Source of the DNA: Pseudomonas sp. ADAK13
GTDB lineage: Bacteria; Pseudomonadota; Gammaproteobacteria; Pseudomonadales; Pseudomonadaceae
Assembly: GCF_012935715.1 (NCBI RefSeq)
Contig: NZ_CP052860.1
Span: forward strand, 1,550,001 to 1,614,000
Length of the DNA: 64,000 bases
Direction of reading: 5' to 3'
The translations under genes were made by a program, and so were the position numbers. The notes beneath the pieces are model-generated. The model was not told where the DNA came from and did no database searches. It worked only from the letters and a program-made list of their open reading frames with translations. Shown piece after piece: positions 27,327-37,128 of the stretch. Each line of letters starts with the position of its first letter. The stretch's first letter is position 1.

Positions 27327-30300
27327 TCAAAGCTCATCTCGATCCCGCCCAAACTCCATGTCATCTTCGCCCGACCCTTGCAGCTCGTCGGCTTGCCACT
27401 GCTCACCCACCGCGCCACGATGGGTCCAGAACGCGTCGGTGTCGAGCACGGAGAGGTTGCCGAACACCCTCAGGCGCCCGACCAACTCGCTGGGAGACGG
27501 CGGCAAGCTGGGTTGCAGCAGCGCAATCTCCTGGGTCGAAAAGCTCGGGATGTATTTGAGCAACGCGCCTCCCCGGCATGTCAGATAGCAACTTTCGCCC
27601 CCCGGCGAATTACGCTGCAGCACTGCTACATAGCGTCGCAAATCCTGAACGGCGACGAAATTGTCCAGCAGGCTCTGGTCGATTGCCGCTTTGCTTGATG
27701 TCGACGGGATGACTTTGTAGAACGCCTGCACTGCGGCGATCACGTACGGATGAAGCGAATGCGAGGGGGGCAGGTACAGCCCTGCGTGATCGCTCCAGAA
27801 CAACAGGTCCAGGGTCGGGCGGTTCTCGTCGACTACATTCACGTCTTGCACCGGGTCGAGCGCGACATAGCCGGGTGTCAGGGGAGGCACCAGAACGGCG
27901 CCCAGATAGTCTTTCCCCGAGAAAGGTCCCACGCGATCCCGGGCAGACCGGGCCGCATCATCGGCATGGGTAAACAGCGGGCCGCAAAATGAATGGAGAT
28001 GCGGATTGTCGCTGAAGCTGTGTGGTTTCCTCTCGGAATGCCATTGCGCGGAGACCGGTTCCTGGCGACCCCAAATCCGGCTCGTCAACCGGATATACAG
28101 GTCGCCCTTGGTGGCCAGGTCCAGAACGTAGTCCTGCACGCGCATGGAACCTTCGAGCAGCCGCGTACTGACGCTGTGCGCCTCATTGACCAAACCGTAT
28201 ACCGCATCCGTTGCCGTCAGCTGATAGCTGAGCAATGCACCGTCGGCACAGAGCAGATACAGCGGGGGCACACGCCCGTTGGCCGAGTTCTTGACGAAGT
28301 TCAGTGCATTGGCGATCTCCTGCGGCCCGAAGAAGCTGTAGACCATGTCATCACCAGGTTCGCTGATCGCCTCGTTGTGGGCGCACAAGTACAAACCCTC
28401 GATGCGGTACCCCTGGGGCAACTGGCCGCCGACAAACACTTGTGCAAGCCGGGCGTAACTGTCCCTCACCAGTGGCAAGGTGGCCATGTACAGCGGCTGC
28501 TTGATTGCCTTGAGTACGTAACCAAACGCCAGTTGGGCAGTCGGTTTGTACAGCAGTTGAACATGACGCACCGCATCGAAGGCACGGGTAAATATCGGGC
28601 TGCAGGGCGGGTCGGCCTGGGTTGCACGGATCAACAGCGGCGGCGTGGGAAAGATATTGGCAATGAACGCCTCCCTGACCGGACGTGCAGGCCCCCACAA
28701 CACACTGCCCTCAATCACGCGCAAGCTGCCCGCCTTCGCGACCTGAGTCACAAAGTCCAACGGCCGCAGTGTGCCTTCACGAATCTGCTGTTCGACCTGG
28801 TTGTCTGCGTAGTCCCCCCGGACCAGGTTGCGCGCCGCCAGCCTGTTTTTGAGGGCCTCTTCAAGGGCGGAATTCGACAGCTGGTAACTGAGGATAGAAC
28901 CGTGAAAACCCAAGACATATTCACGCTTGATGTGCGCCTCGCGGTGCAACAAGGTCGACAACACCGCCGTGGGGATCATGCCGGTGTAGATGGCTTTTTC
29001 GGTGGCTGACAACAGGATCGGCACCTCCTGTTCCACCAGCGATGAGTATCGCGCGACGATCGTACTGCCCGTCGGATAAAGGCCCTTGGTAACGATTTGC
29101 CCAGGGTAAATCCAGTCGATGGTGAAGCCCCGTGGAGGCACCGCCAACGGCTCGGTCGCCGCAAACAAACCATTGCGCAACCTGAGGACCACCCCGCCGT
29201 AGATACGACGACGGCCCTCACCGACCAGCGCCGCGACATGGCGCACAGCATCATCGGGGCTGGCAAACGCCGGGCTCAAGCGCCGTCGCATGATGTTCTC
29301 GTAGCCCGACCAGGCACCACTCACCGCCCCCAATTTGTCCCAACATGGGCTGGTGCGCACCACATGAAGCTGCCCGCGTTGCGCCCAGGTCCTGACAAAG
29401 TCCAGTACCGGTGTCTGACCAGACGCCAGCAATGCCTCGCTCTCTTCAAATTCGGCGTCCACCGGCCCACCACTGCCGATGGTAATGGGTGACGGTACGT
29501 ACCGCAGCAGCGCGCCCTCAAGGTTGGAAAAGTACACCGGCAGGTTGCTGCCGTTGTTGTATTTGCGGCCCCTGCGCACCGAGTCGTAGAGCGCGACGTA
29601 CAGCACATTCGGCCTCACGAAATAAGCCGTCAGCCAGTCGATTGCCGCGTTCAAGCCCGTTGGCTTCCATTGTTGCGAGCGAAACAGGCTGTGCAGCACA
29701 AAGCCATTGGGAAACCGGTAGTCACCGCCGCCGGTCGCGGCAAACAGACTATTGAGTTTGAACAGGGTGTTAACCCCATCAATACACACCACCTCAGTGG
29801 CAATGAACTGCTGCTTGTCCTCGTGTTTGAGCACAAACGCAAAACAGTCCTGTGACGCCAGGTTGCGCCCATGCACCCGCGCATGCAGATTTCGCGCAGC
29901 CAGATCGGCCGTGGTAAATACCGCCCCGTAAGTGGTGTAGTCGGGCGGGCCGAGTCGGCGAGCGTAGTTGAAATGTGGCAGCCAATTGCGCTGAACCTTC
30001 GCGCGTGGCCCCCATAAAGGATTGCCGTCGATCACTCTCAAATCGCCGCTTTCAGCCAGCCGGGCAACCCACTGGGCTGGCTTGACCGCGTCGATGGCGA
30101 ACGGCTCAATTCTGGAGGTGCTGCCGGGTGTATAGGACAACAACACGTCTTGCCCACCCGACAGATAAGCCGTTTGCCGCGATGCGATGACCGAGCGTGC
30201 TTCCTCGGGGGAAAACACCTGCAGATTGATCAACGCCTCTTCTCGCGACCAGCGACGCTGCTCGACCCAGGCAGGGTCTACCATCGACAGTGCTGGATGG

Positions 30301-31898
30301 GAGCCGTAACGCCCGTGCAACTCATAGTTCGGCGGAGGAATCAGCGGGCCCTGGGCATCCACCGGGAAAAACAGTGTGCCGTCAAACGGATTGGTCGGGC
30401 TTTCCACTGGCCGGGTGGCGATAAAACGCCCGTCTTCACCCTTGAGAATATAACCGCCGTAGTAACGGTCCCGACGATTGCCGACCTGTTCATGGGCGTA
30501 CACCGCCGCATCGGTGGCCGAGAGAAATGAGCCGTTCCAACTCATGGCGTGCAACGAGGTCAGCAACGCGGAGCGTGTATCCACCGGCCCCACATCGCGC
30601 CACAGTGCGCCTGGCTGCACCACTGACAACTCGGTGACGGCAATTACTCGACGCACATAGTCCCTCGGGCTCAGGGTACCGTCCGCCAGCGCCGCCTGGG
30701 CGCCATTGTCGTCGAGTACGCCGTCAGGGCTCTGGTTGACCAGATCGCCCGCCGCACTGGCATGTGGCACCTTGATCTTGAGCAGTGCGCCATCTGCGAC
30801 CTGCGCGTAAAGCCCCAGCCCAAGGCCCGGCTCCTGATTGATCCGGGTCGCACGCGCCTGGTTGATGGCGGACATCATCTGCGCCGGGGTCACAAAGGTG
30901 GAATACAACCAGCCTTCCCTGGCGCTGACTTCGGTTTCCGAAGGGGAGGCACGAACGTAGATGGCCTCAATGCCATGGTTGGCGGGTAACGCCCACTCGT
31001 TGTCGGCCTTCTTCGGAAAAACCCCAGTGGGTGAGAACGACGGCTGGCTCTGTGCGCTGGGAAAGGTCGCGACGTAGCGCTCCTCACCTGCCTGCTTGAG
31101 GACAAAACCAAATGAGTTAACCGCCGATTCAACCTGTGCGGCCTTCACCGCGTCTTCAGCACGGGTGAATATCGAGGTGCAGAGCGGTGGCGTCAGCGCC
31201 TTGGAGGTGAAGGGCTCGAACACCACCCAGTCCGCCGGTACTTTGCCTGCGTCGCCGCCCCACAAGGCGGTCGGCACGATCAGGCTGAGTTCGCCCAGCG
31301 TAGAGATTTTTTTCACCAGTTGATCGAATGAGCCGTATACCCCGACGGGATTACCCGGTCTTTTTCCGCTCCGGATCCACAGGGCGAAGCGGTGCTCTTG
31401 ATACGAACCGCTGGGCGCGTAGCGAATCAGCGAGCCATCGGGGCCGGAGAGATACGCGGCCGGGAAGAACTCCCTATCATCAACGTCATGAGTAAAATCC
31501 GAGCCCGAGAAAAACCCCAGGAAGGCTTTCACCATCCGTGCATCAAATGAAGGATTCCGCGCCTGGATGAGGGCATGTTGCGCCGGGTGCGAATGGTAGC
31601 TGGCCACACAGGTGTAGCCCTTGGGCTGCTGGTAGTAACCTTCGGCGCTGAGCGCCAGGACCTTGAGCAAATCGAACTGCATGTCGGCGCCGGGCAGCGG
31701 TTCGGTGGCAAAGTACTTACCCGTCGCATCCCGCAGGATCACACCGCCGTACTCGCGCTCCCGGCGCGTGCCGATTTGCAGGTGAGCCCAGTAAGCCGCG
31801 TCCTCTTCCTTTAAAAATGCCGGACTCACTGGAGGCAGGCGTGTGGCGCCCCGGTTTGAAGCGGCCGCACGTTGTTGCCGCGATAGTCTGATAGCCAT
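27327..31898 (-). CDS. Giant protein with seven DUF4329-like modules
   Basis: 1523 residues, no signal peptide or membrane helix. It is built of seven repeats starting near 24, 240, 456, 655, 874, 1098 and 1305. Each opens with F.....DA...A, then (Y/F)GG(V/Y)(I/V)L and a (F/Y)(V/I/A)AT.P strand, and closes with a DG.LL.Y strand and L.V....LWG. Module 1 alone has E49-Y-G-G, H102-S-H104-P and S131-G-S-D134, resembling the JAMM metallopeptidase motif; module 3 has G-S-H-P and S-P-E-E, and the others have lost it. Single-gene unit, divergent from urtA. Family known in pseudomonads; function unknown. Confidence 0.82.
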   Translation of the reverse strand: MAIRLSRQQRAAASNRGATRLPPVSPAFLKEEDAAYWAHLQIGTRREREYGGVILRDATGKYFATEPLPGADMQFDLLKVLALSAEGYYQQPKGYTCVASYHSHPAQHALIQARNPSFDARMVKAFLGFFSGSDFTHDVDDREFFPAAYLSGPDGSLIRYAPSGSYQEHRFALWIRSGKRPGNPVGVYGSFDQLVKKISTLGELSLIVPTALWGGDAGKVPADWVVFEPFTSKALTPPLCTSIFTRAEDAVKAAQVESAVNSFGFVLKQAGEERYVATFPSAQSQPSFSPTGVFPKKADNEWALPANHGIEAIYVRASPSETEVSAREGWLYSTFVTPAQMMSAINQARATRINQEPGLGLGLYAQVADGALLKIKVPHASAAGDLVNQSPDGVLDDNGAQAALADGTLSPRDYVRRVIAVTELSVVQPGALWRDVGPVDTRSALLTSLHAMSWNGSFLSATDAAVYAHEQVGNRRDRYYGGYILKGEDGRFIATRPVESPTNPFDGTLFFPVDAQGPLIPPPNYELHGRYGSHPALSMVDPAWVEQRRWSREEALINLQVFSPEEARSVIASRQTAYLSGGQDVLLSYTPGSTSRIEPFAIDAVKPAQWVARLAESGDLRVIDGNPLWGPRAKVQRNWLPHFNYARRLGPPDYTTYGAVFTTADLAARNLHARVHGRNLASQDCFAFVLKHEDKQQFIATEVVCIDGVNTLFKLNSLFAATGGGDYRFPNGFVLHSLFRSQQWKPTGLNAAIDWLTAYFVRPNVLYVALYDSVRRGRKYNNGSNLPVYFSNLEGALLRYVPSPITIGSGGPVDAEFEESEALLASGQTPVLDFVRTWAQRGQLHVVRTSPCWDKLGAVSGAWSGYENIMRRRLSPAFASPDDAVRHVAALVGEGRRRIYGGVVLRLRNGLFAATEPLAVPPRGFTIDWIYPGQIVTKGLYPTGSTIVARYSSLVEQEVPILLSATEKAIYTGMIPTAVLSTLLHREAHIKREYVLGFHGSILSYQLSNSALEEALKNRLAARNLVRGDYADNQVEQQIREGTLRPLDFVTQVAKAGSLRVIEGSVLWGPARPVREAFIANIFPTPPLLIRATQADPPCSPIFTRAFDAVRHVQLLYKPTAQLAFGYVLKAIKQPLYMATLPLVRDSYARLAQVFVGGQLPQGYRIEGLYLCAHNEAISEPGDDMVYSFFGPQEIANALNFVKNSANGRVPPLYLLCADGALLSYQLTATDAVYGLVNEAHSVSTRLLEGSMRVQDYVLDLATKGDLYIRLTSRIWGRQEPVSAQWHSERKPHSFSDNPHLHSFCGPLFTHADDAARSARDRVGPFSGKDYLGAVLVPPLTPGYVALDPVQDVNVVDENRPTLDLLFWSDHAGLYLPPSHSLHPYVIAAVQAFYKVIPSTSSKAAIDQSLLDNFVAVQDLRRYVAVLQRNSPGGESCYLTCRGGALLKYIPSFSTQEIALLQPSLPPSPSELVGRLRVFGNLSVLDTDAFWTHRGAVGEQWQADELQGSGEDDMEFGRDRDEL

Positions 31899-31990
31899 GA
31901 AAAACTCCTTGTCAGGCGGATGTGTCTTTTCAGTTGGCTAGCATTCTCGCCACACCCGCCTGTGCCCAAGCGGTAGGTAATTAGCGTGCA

Positions 31991-32005
31991 GCACCGTTAG
32001 GGTGC
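31991..32005. promoter_or_regulatory. NtrC-type enhancer site
   Basis: GCACCGTTAGGGTGC fits GCAC-N7-GTGC, the NtrC consensus. It lies about 95 bases upstream of the sigma-54 promoter, a usual enhancer distance. Nitrogen control of urea uptake and urease is expected from other bacteria. Confidence 0.75.
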
Positions 32006-32098
32006 GCCGCCGTGCACGACCACCACCCAACGCTTCGACTTGGTGCGCCGCCCCACAAAGTGGCGCCCAAAACCCTCATAAACAGGCGATCTCCCCCC

Positions 32099-32115
32099 TC
32101 GGCACAGCCTTTGCA
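32099..32115 (+). promoter_or_regulatory. Sigma-54 promoter of urtA
   Basis: GGCACAGCCTTTGC gives the required GG-N10-GC of a -24/-12 promoter, with GGCAC and TTTGC close to the TGGCAC-N5-TTGC consensus. The predicted start site is about 40 bases before the urtA ATG. Confidence 0.75.
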
Positions 32116-32166
32116 AAAGCCTGTGCAACGCCCTCATAACAACATTGAGTTCCTGGAGATCGCACC

Positions 32167-33432
32167 ATGAAGCGTCGCAGCTTGATCAAGGCTTTCACAC
32201 TGTCGGCATCCATCGCCGCGATGGGCATGACCTGGACCGTACAGGCCGCCGAGACCATCAAGGTCGGCATCCTGCACTCGCTGTCCGGGACCATGGCGAT
32301 CTCCGAAACCTCGCTGAAAGACATGGCACTGATGACCATCGACGAGATCAACGCCAAGGGTGGTGTGAACGGCAAGATGCTCGAACCGGTAGTAGTCGAC
32401 CCCGCGTCGAACTGGCCGCTGTTCGCTGAAAAAGGCCGGCAGTTGCTGACCCAGGACAAGGTCGCCGTGGTGTTCGGTTGCTGGACCTCGGTGTCGCGCA
32501 AATCGGTACTGCCGGTGTTCGAAGAGCTCAACGGCTTGCTGTTCTACCCGGTGCAATACGAAGGCGAAGAGATGTCGCCCAACGTGTTCTATACCGGTGC
32601 GGCGCCGAACCAGCAGGCGATCCCGGCGGTGGAATACCTGATGAGCGAAGAAGGCGGCGGCGCCAAGCGTTTCTTCCTGCTGGGCACCGACTACGTGTAC
32701 CCGCGCACCACCAACAAGATTTTGCGTTCGTTCCTGCACTCCAAAGGCGTAGCGGATAAAGACATCGAAGAGGTCTACACCCCGTTCGGCCACAGCGATT
32801 ACCAAACCATCGTGGCCAACATCAAAAAATTCTCGGCCGGCGGCAAGACCGCGGTGATCTCCACCGTGAACGGCGACTCCAACGTACCGTTCTATAAAGA
32901 ACTGGCCAACCAGGGCCTGAAAGCCACCGACGTGCCGGTCGTCGCCTTCTCCGTGGGCGAAGAAGAACTGCGCGGCATCGACACCAAGCCACTGGTGGGC
33001 AACCTCGCGGCCTGGAACTACTTCCAGTCGGTGGAGAACCCGGTGAACAAGAAATTCGTGGCCGACTGGAAAGCCTACGCCAAGGCCCACAACCTGCCGG
33101 GCGCGGACAAAGCCGTGACCAACGACCCGATGGAAGCCACCTACGTGGGCATCCATATGTGGGCGCAGGCGGTGGAGAAAGCCAAGTCCACCGACGTCGA
33201 CAAAGTGCGTGAAGCCATGGCCGGGCAGACCTTTGCCGCGCCGTCCGGTTTCACTCTGACCATGGACAAGACCAACCACCACCTGCACAAGCCGGTGATG
33301 ATCGGTGAGATCCAGTCCGACGGGCAGTTCTCGGTGGTGTGGCAGACCCAGGAGCCGATCCGTGCCCAGCCGTGGAGCCCGTATATCCCTGGCAATGACA
33401 AGAAGCCGGATTACGCCGTCAAGAGCAACTGA
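32167..33432 (+). CDS. urtA: Urea ABC transporter substrate-binding protein
   Basis: 421-residue periplasmic binding protein that captures urea for the UrtBCDE importer. The N terminus MKRRSLIKAFTLSASIAAMG has a twin-arginine-type signal (Arg3-Arg4), cleaved near residue 27 (VQAAET). The body shows the HAAT/Amt-like binding fold (VGILHSLSGTMAISE, VFGCWTSVSRKSVLPV, YEGEEMSPNVFYTG) typical of UrtA. It follows a sigma-54/NtrC promoter. Length is normal. Confidence 0.95.
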   Translation: MKRRSLIKAFTLSASIAAMGMTWTVQAAETIKVGILHSLSGTMAISETSLKDMALMTIDEINAKGGVNGKMLEPVVVDPASNWPLFAEKGRQLLTQDKVAVVFGCWTSVSRKSVLPVFEELNGLLFYPVQYEGEEMSPNVFYTGAAPNQQAIPAVEYLMSEEGGGAKRFFLLGTDYVYPRTTNKILRSFLHSKGVADKDIEEVYTPFGHSDYQTIVANIKKFSAGGKTAVISTVNGDSNVPFYKELANQGLKATDVPVVAFSVGEEELRGIDTKPLVGNLAAWNYFQSVENPVNKKFVADWKAYAKAHNLPGADKAVTNDPMEATYVGIHMWAQAVEKAKSTDVDKVREAMAGQTFAAPSGFTLTMDKTNHHLHKPVMIGEIQSDGQFSVVWQTQEPIRAQPWSPYIPGNDKKPDYAVKSN

Positions 33433-33470
33433 ACCAAGGGGTGTCGGCACCTGAGAGCTGACACAAACCC

Positions 33471-33549
33471 TGTGGGAGCTGGCTTGCCTGCGATGCGGAC
33501 ACCTCGGTATGTCTGATGCACCGCTATCGCAGGCAAGCCAGCTCCCACA
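33471..33549. repeat. Paired REP palindrome inside the urt operon
   Basis: TGTGGGAGCTGGCTTGCCTG faces its complement about 40 bases away, between urtA and urtB. Such a hairpin may protect the urtA message and lower urtBCDE expression relative to the binding protein. Confidence 0.9.
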
Positions 33550-33573
33550 TTTGTTCGAGCAAGGCCCAAGAAT

Positions 33574-35076
33574 ATGCCCACTGCCCTCCACCGCTTCATC
33601 CTCGCCGTCCTGCTGTTGCTGCCCTTCGCCGCACACGCCAGCGACGCCGAAGACTTCCTTGCCGCCAACCCGATGCAACAAGCCAAGCTGCTCCAGGACT
33701 GGGCCGCCCAGCCCGACCCGGCACGCATCGAGCTGGTGGACGCCCTGCAACAAGGCCAGATCACGGTCAACGGTGAAGCCAAAACCGTGCGCCTGAACAA
33801 CCGCCTGCGCGGCCTGATCGACAACGTACAAGCGAGCCAGGCACTGCTCGCCGCCGACCCCAAGGTGCGCCTCGCCGCCGCGCAAACCCTGCAAAAAAGC
33901 GCTACACCTGCGCAGCTGAAATTCCTCGACCAGCAACTCGCCGGCGAAACCAACGACGACGTGCACGTGGCCCTGAGCCTCGCCCTGGCCAACCTGCAAT
34001 TGGTGGACGCCGACCCGGCCGTGCGCCTCGCCGCTGTGCGCTTGCTCGGTGGCACCGGCGACCCGCTGGCCCGCACTCGCCTGGAAGCCTTGCTCGCCCC
34101 CGGCGTCGAAGCCGACGCCGCCGTGCACACCGCCGCCGAAACCAGCCTGGCCCAGGTCAAGCGCAAGCTGATGGTGGGCGAGATCCTCGGCCAGGCCTTC
34201 AGCGGCATGTCCCTGGGTTCGATCCTGCTGCTGGCCGCGCTCGGCCTGGCGATCACGTTCGGCCTGCTCGGGGTGATCAACATGGCCCATGGCGAAATGC
34301 TGATGCTCGGCGCCTACTCCACCTACGTGGTGCAGTTGCTGATGCAGCGCTACATGCCCCAGGCCATCGAGTTCTACCCGCTGATCGCGCTGCCGGTGGC
34401 GTTTTTTGTCACCGCCGCCATCGGCATGGCCCTGGAGCGCACGGTGATTCGTCACCTCTACGGTCGCCCTCTGGAAACCCTGCTCGCCACCTGGGGCATC
34501 AGCCTGATGCTGATCCAGCTGGTGCGCCTGGTGTTCGGTGCGCAGAACGTTGAAGTGGCCAACCCGGAGTGGCTCTCCGGCGGGATTCAGGTGTTGCCCA
34601 ACCTGGTGCTGCCGTACAACCGCATCGTGATCATCGCCTTCGCGCTGTTCGTGGTGGTGCTGACCTGGCTGCTGCTGAACAAGACACGCCTGGGCCTAAA
34701 CGTACGGGCCGTGACCCAGAACCGCAACATGGCGGCCTGCTGCGGCGTGCCCACCGGGCGCGTGGACATGCTCGCCTTTGGCCTCGGCTCCGGCATCGCA
34801 GGCTTGGGCGGCGTAGCCCTGAGCCAGATCGGCAACGTCGGCCCGGACCTCGGCCAGAGCTACATCATCGACTCGTTCCTGGTGGTGGTGCTCGGTGGTG
34901 TCGGCCAGTTGGCCGGCAGCGTCATGGCGGCCTTTGGCTTGGGTATCGCCAACAAGATTCTCGAACCGCAGATCGGTGCCGTGCTCGGCAAGATCCTGAT
35001 CCTCGCGCTGATCATTCTGTTTATCCAGAAACGCCCGCAGGGACTCTTCGCACTGAAAGGACGGGTGATCGACTGA
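33574..35076 (+). CDS. urtB: Urea ABC transporter permease
   Basis: 500 residues: signal peptide about 1-22, a periplasmic helical HEAT-like N-terminal extension (about 25-200) characteristic of proteobacterial UrtB, then a LivH-type permease with eight or so helices (GITFGLLGVINMAHGEMLML-like segment near 225-245 and GSGIAGLGGVALSQ). Stop overlaps the urtC start by one base (TGATG). Confidence 0.94.
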   Translation: MPTALHRFILAVLLLLPFAAHASDAEDFLAANPMQQAKLLQDWAAQPDPARIELVDALQQGQITVNGEAKTVRLNNRLRGLIDNVQASQALLAADPKVRLAAAQTLQKSATPAQLKFLDQQLAGETNDDVHVALSLALANLQLVDADPAVRLAAVRLLGGTGDPLARTRLEALLAPGVEADAAVHTAAETSLAQVKRKLMVGEILGQAFSGMSLGSILLLAALGLAITFGLLGVINMAHGEMLMLGAYSTYVVQLLMQRYMPQAIEFYPLIALPVAFFVTAAIGMALERTVIRHLYGRPLETLLATWGISLMLIQLVRLVFGAQNVEVANPEWLSGGIQVLPNLVLPYNRIVIIAFALFVVVLTWLLLNKTRLGLNVRAVTQNRNMAACCGVPTGRVDMLAFGLGSGIAGLGGVALSQIGNVGPDLGQSYIIDSFLVVVLGGVGQLAGSVMAAFGLGIANKILEPQIGAVLGKILILALIILFIQKRPQGLFALKGRVID

Positions 35077-36155
35077 TGAACCAGCCATTGATGCTCACAG
35101 CCGCGCAAAAGGCCGGCCCCAAGTTGACCGTCGCGGTCGGCGCAGTGGTGCTGATCCTGCTGCTGGCGTTGCCATTGTTCTCGCTGCTGTCACCGGAAAA
35201 TCCGCTGCACGTTTCCGCCTACACCCTGACGCTGGTGGGCAAGATTCTGTGTTACGCCATCGTCGCCCTCGCGCTGGATTTGGTGTGGGGTTATGCCGGG
35301 ATGTTGTCCCTCGGCCACGGCCTGTTCTTTGCGCTGGGCGGTTACGCGATGGGCATGTACCTGATGCGCCAGGCCTCCGGTGATGAATTGCCGGCGTTCA
35401 TGACGTTTTTGTCGTGGACCGAACTGCCGTGGTACTGGACCGGCACCAGCCACTTCCTCTGGGCCATGTGCCTGGTGGTGTTGGCGCCGGGATTGCTGGC
35501 GCTGGTGTTCGGTTTCTTCGCCTTTCGCTCGCGGATCAAGGGCGTGTATTTCTCGATCATGACCCAGGCCCTGACGTTTGCCGGGATGCTGTTGTTCTTT
35601 CGCAACGAGACCGGGTTTGGCGGCAATAACGGCTTTACCAATTTCCGCAGCATCCTCGGGTTTGGCATCACCGAACCGGGCACCCGGGCGGCGTTGTTTG
35701 TGGCCACCGTGGCGCTGTTGGTGGCGAGCCTGTACATCGGCTGGCGCCTGGCCCAGAGCAAGTTCGGCCGGGTGCTGACCGCGCTGCGGGATGCGGAAAA
35801 CCGCCTGATGTTCTGCGGTTACGACCCACGCGGCTTCAAGCTGTTTGTGTGGGTGTTGAGCGCGGTGTTGTGCGGTTTGGCGGGGGCGTTGTATGTGCCG
35901 CAAGTGGGCATCATCAACCCCAGCGAGATGTCGCCAACCAACTCCATCGAAGCCGCTGTGTGGGTGGCCCTCGGTGGTCGCGGAACATTGATCGGCCCGT
36001 TGCTGGGCGCCGGTGTGGTCAACGGCATGAAGAGCTGGTTCACCGTGGCCTTTCCTGAGTACTGGCTGTTCTTCCTCGGTGCGCTGTTCATCATCGTCAC
36101 CCTGTATTTGCCCAAGGGCGTGATCGGCCTGCTGAAGAAAAGGGGCGACCAATGA
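35076..36155 (+). CDS. urtC: Urea ABC transporter permease
   Basis: 359-residue LivM-type permease, partner of UrtB. Start ATG 35076 gives MNQPLMLTAAQKAG; the open frame extends far upstream inside urtB but is not coding there. Motifs include DLVWGYAGMLSLGHGLFFAL and GVYFSIMTQALTFAGM. Overlaps urtB by one base and urtD by four (ATGA), so the urtBCD genes are translationally coupled. Confidence 0.95.
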   Translation: MNQPLMLTAAQKAGPKLTVAVGAVVLILLLALPLFSLLSPENPLHVSAYTLTLVGKILCYAIVALALDLVWGYAGMLSLGHGLFFALGGYAMGMYLMRQASGDELPAFMTFLSWTELPWYWTGTSHFLWAMCLVVLAPGLLALVFGFFAFRSRIKGVYFSIMTQALTFAGMLLFFRNETGFGGNNGFTNFRSILGFGITEPGTRAALFVATVALLVASLYIGWRLAQSKFGRVLTALRDAENRLMFCGYDPRGFKLFVWVLSAVLCGLAGALYVPQVGIINPSEMSPTNSIEAAVWVALGGRGTLIGPLLGAGVVNGMKSWFTVAFPEYWLFFLGALFIIVTLYLPKGVIGLLKKRGDQ

Positions 36156-37012
36156 GAATCACAGCGACGGCCGAATTCATGCTCGAACCCATCCTCGAAC
36201 CGAACAAAGACCAGGGCAGTGCCCGCGATGCCATCGGCCTCGGCCAGGCGGCAGGCAAAGGCCTGAACACCCGCCACGGCACGATCCTGACCCTGGAAGA
36301 CATCAGCGTCAGCTTCGACGGCTTCAAGGCGTTGAACGACCTGAACCTGTACATCGGTGTCGGCGAATTGCGCTGCATCATCGGCCCCAACGGCGCGGGC
36401 AAGACCACGCTGATGGACGTGATCACCGGCAAGACCCGGCCCAGCCACGGCAAGGCCTGGTTCGGCGAAACCCTTGACCTGACCAGCATGAGCGAAGTGC
36501 AGATCGCCCAGGCCGGCATCGGGCGCAAGTTCCAGAAACCCACGGTGTTCGAAGCCCTCAGCGTGTTCGAAAACCTCGAACTGGCGCAGAAGACCGACAA
36601 GTCCGTATGGGCCAGCCTGCGGGCGCGCCTGAGCGGTGAACAGAAAGACCGCATCAGCGAAGTGCTCGACACCATCCGCCTCACCGCTTCGGTCAATCGC
36701 CCCGCCGGCTTGCTGTCCCACGGCCAGAAGCAGTTCCTGGAAATCGGCATGCTGCTGATGCAAGACCCGCAACTGTTGCTGCTGGACGAACCGGTGGCGG
36801 GCATGACCGACGCCGAAACCGAATTCACCGCCGAGCTGTTCAAGCGCCTGGCAGGCAAGCATTCGCTGATGGTGGTGGAGCACGACATGGGGTTTGTCGG
36901 TTCGATTGCCGACCACGTGACCGTGTTGCACCAGGGCAGCGTGCTGGCGGAAGGGTCGCTGGAACAGGTGCAGGAAAATGAGCGGGTGATCGAGGTTTAC
37001 CTCGGTCGCTGA
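36152..37012 (+). CDS. urtD: Urea ABC transporter ATP-binding protein
   Basis: 286-residue LivG-type ATPase. Walker A GPNGAGKTT (about 80-88), signature LLSHGQKQFLEIGM, Walker B LLLLDEPVAGMTDAE. About 45 residues precede the ABC core, longer than in LivG but usual for UrtD. Overlaps urtC by four bases. One of the two ATPases of the urea importer. Confidence 0.95.
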   Translation: MRITATAEFMLEPILEPNKDQGSARDAIGLGQAAGKGLNTRHGTILTLEDISVSFDGFKALNDLNLYIGVGELRCIIGPNGAGKTTLMDVITGKTRPSHGKAWFGETLDLTSMSEVQIAQAGIGRKFQKPTVFEALSVFENLELAQKTDKSVWASLRARLSGEQKDRISEVLDTIRLTASVNRPAGLLSHGQKQFLEIGMLLMQDPQLLLLDEPVAGMTDAETEFTAELFKRLAGKHSLMVVEHDMGFVGSIADHVTVLHQGSVLAEGSLEQVQENERVIEVYLGR

Positions 37013-37019
37013 TGCTTTA

Positions 37020-37106
37020 TGTGGGAGCTGGCTTGCCTGCGATGGCATCGACACGGTGCAACTGATACACCGAGTCGCCTGCATCGCAGGCAAGCCAGCT
37101 CCCACA
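37020..37106. repeat. Paired REP palindrome inside the urt operon
   Basis: GTGGGAGCTGGCTTGCCTGC and its complement enclose about 45 bases between urtD and urtE. It is the second REP pair within this operon. Confidence 0.9.
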
Positions 37107-37128
37107 AGGAATTGAGGAGGTTTTGAAC

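Larger units (their letters stand above)
31899..32166. promoter_or_regulatory. Divergent promoter region between the DUF4329 gene and urtA
   Basis: Carries the NtrC-type site and sigma-54 promoter for urtA listed separately, and the ribosome-binding site of the leftward gene (AAGGAG, about 31907-31912). Half-site-like GGTGC motifs recur near 32042, suggesting a second weaker activator site. No gene is visible. Confidence 0.6.
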
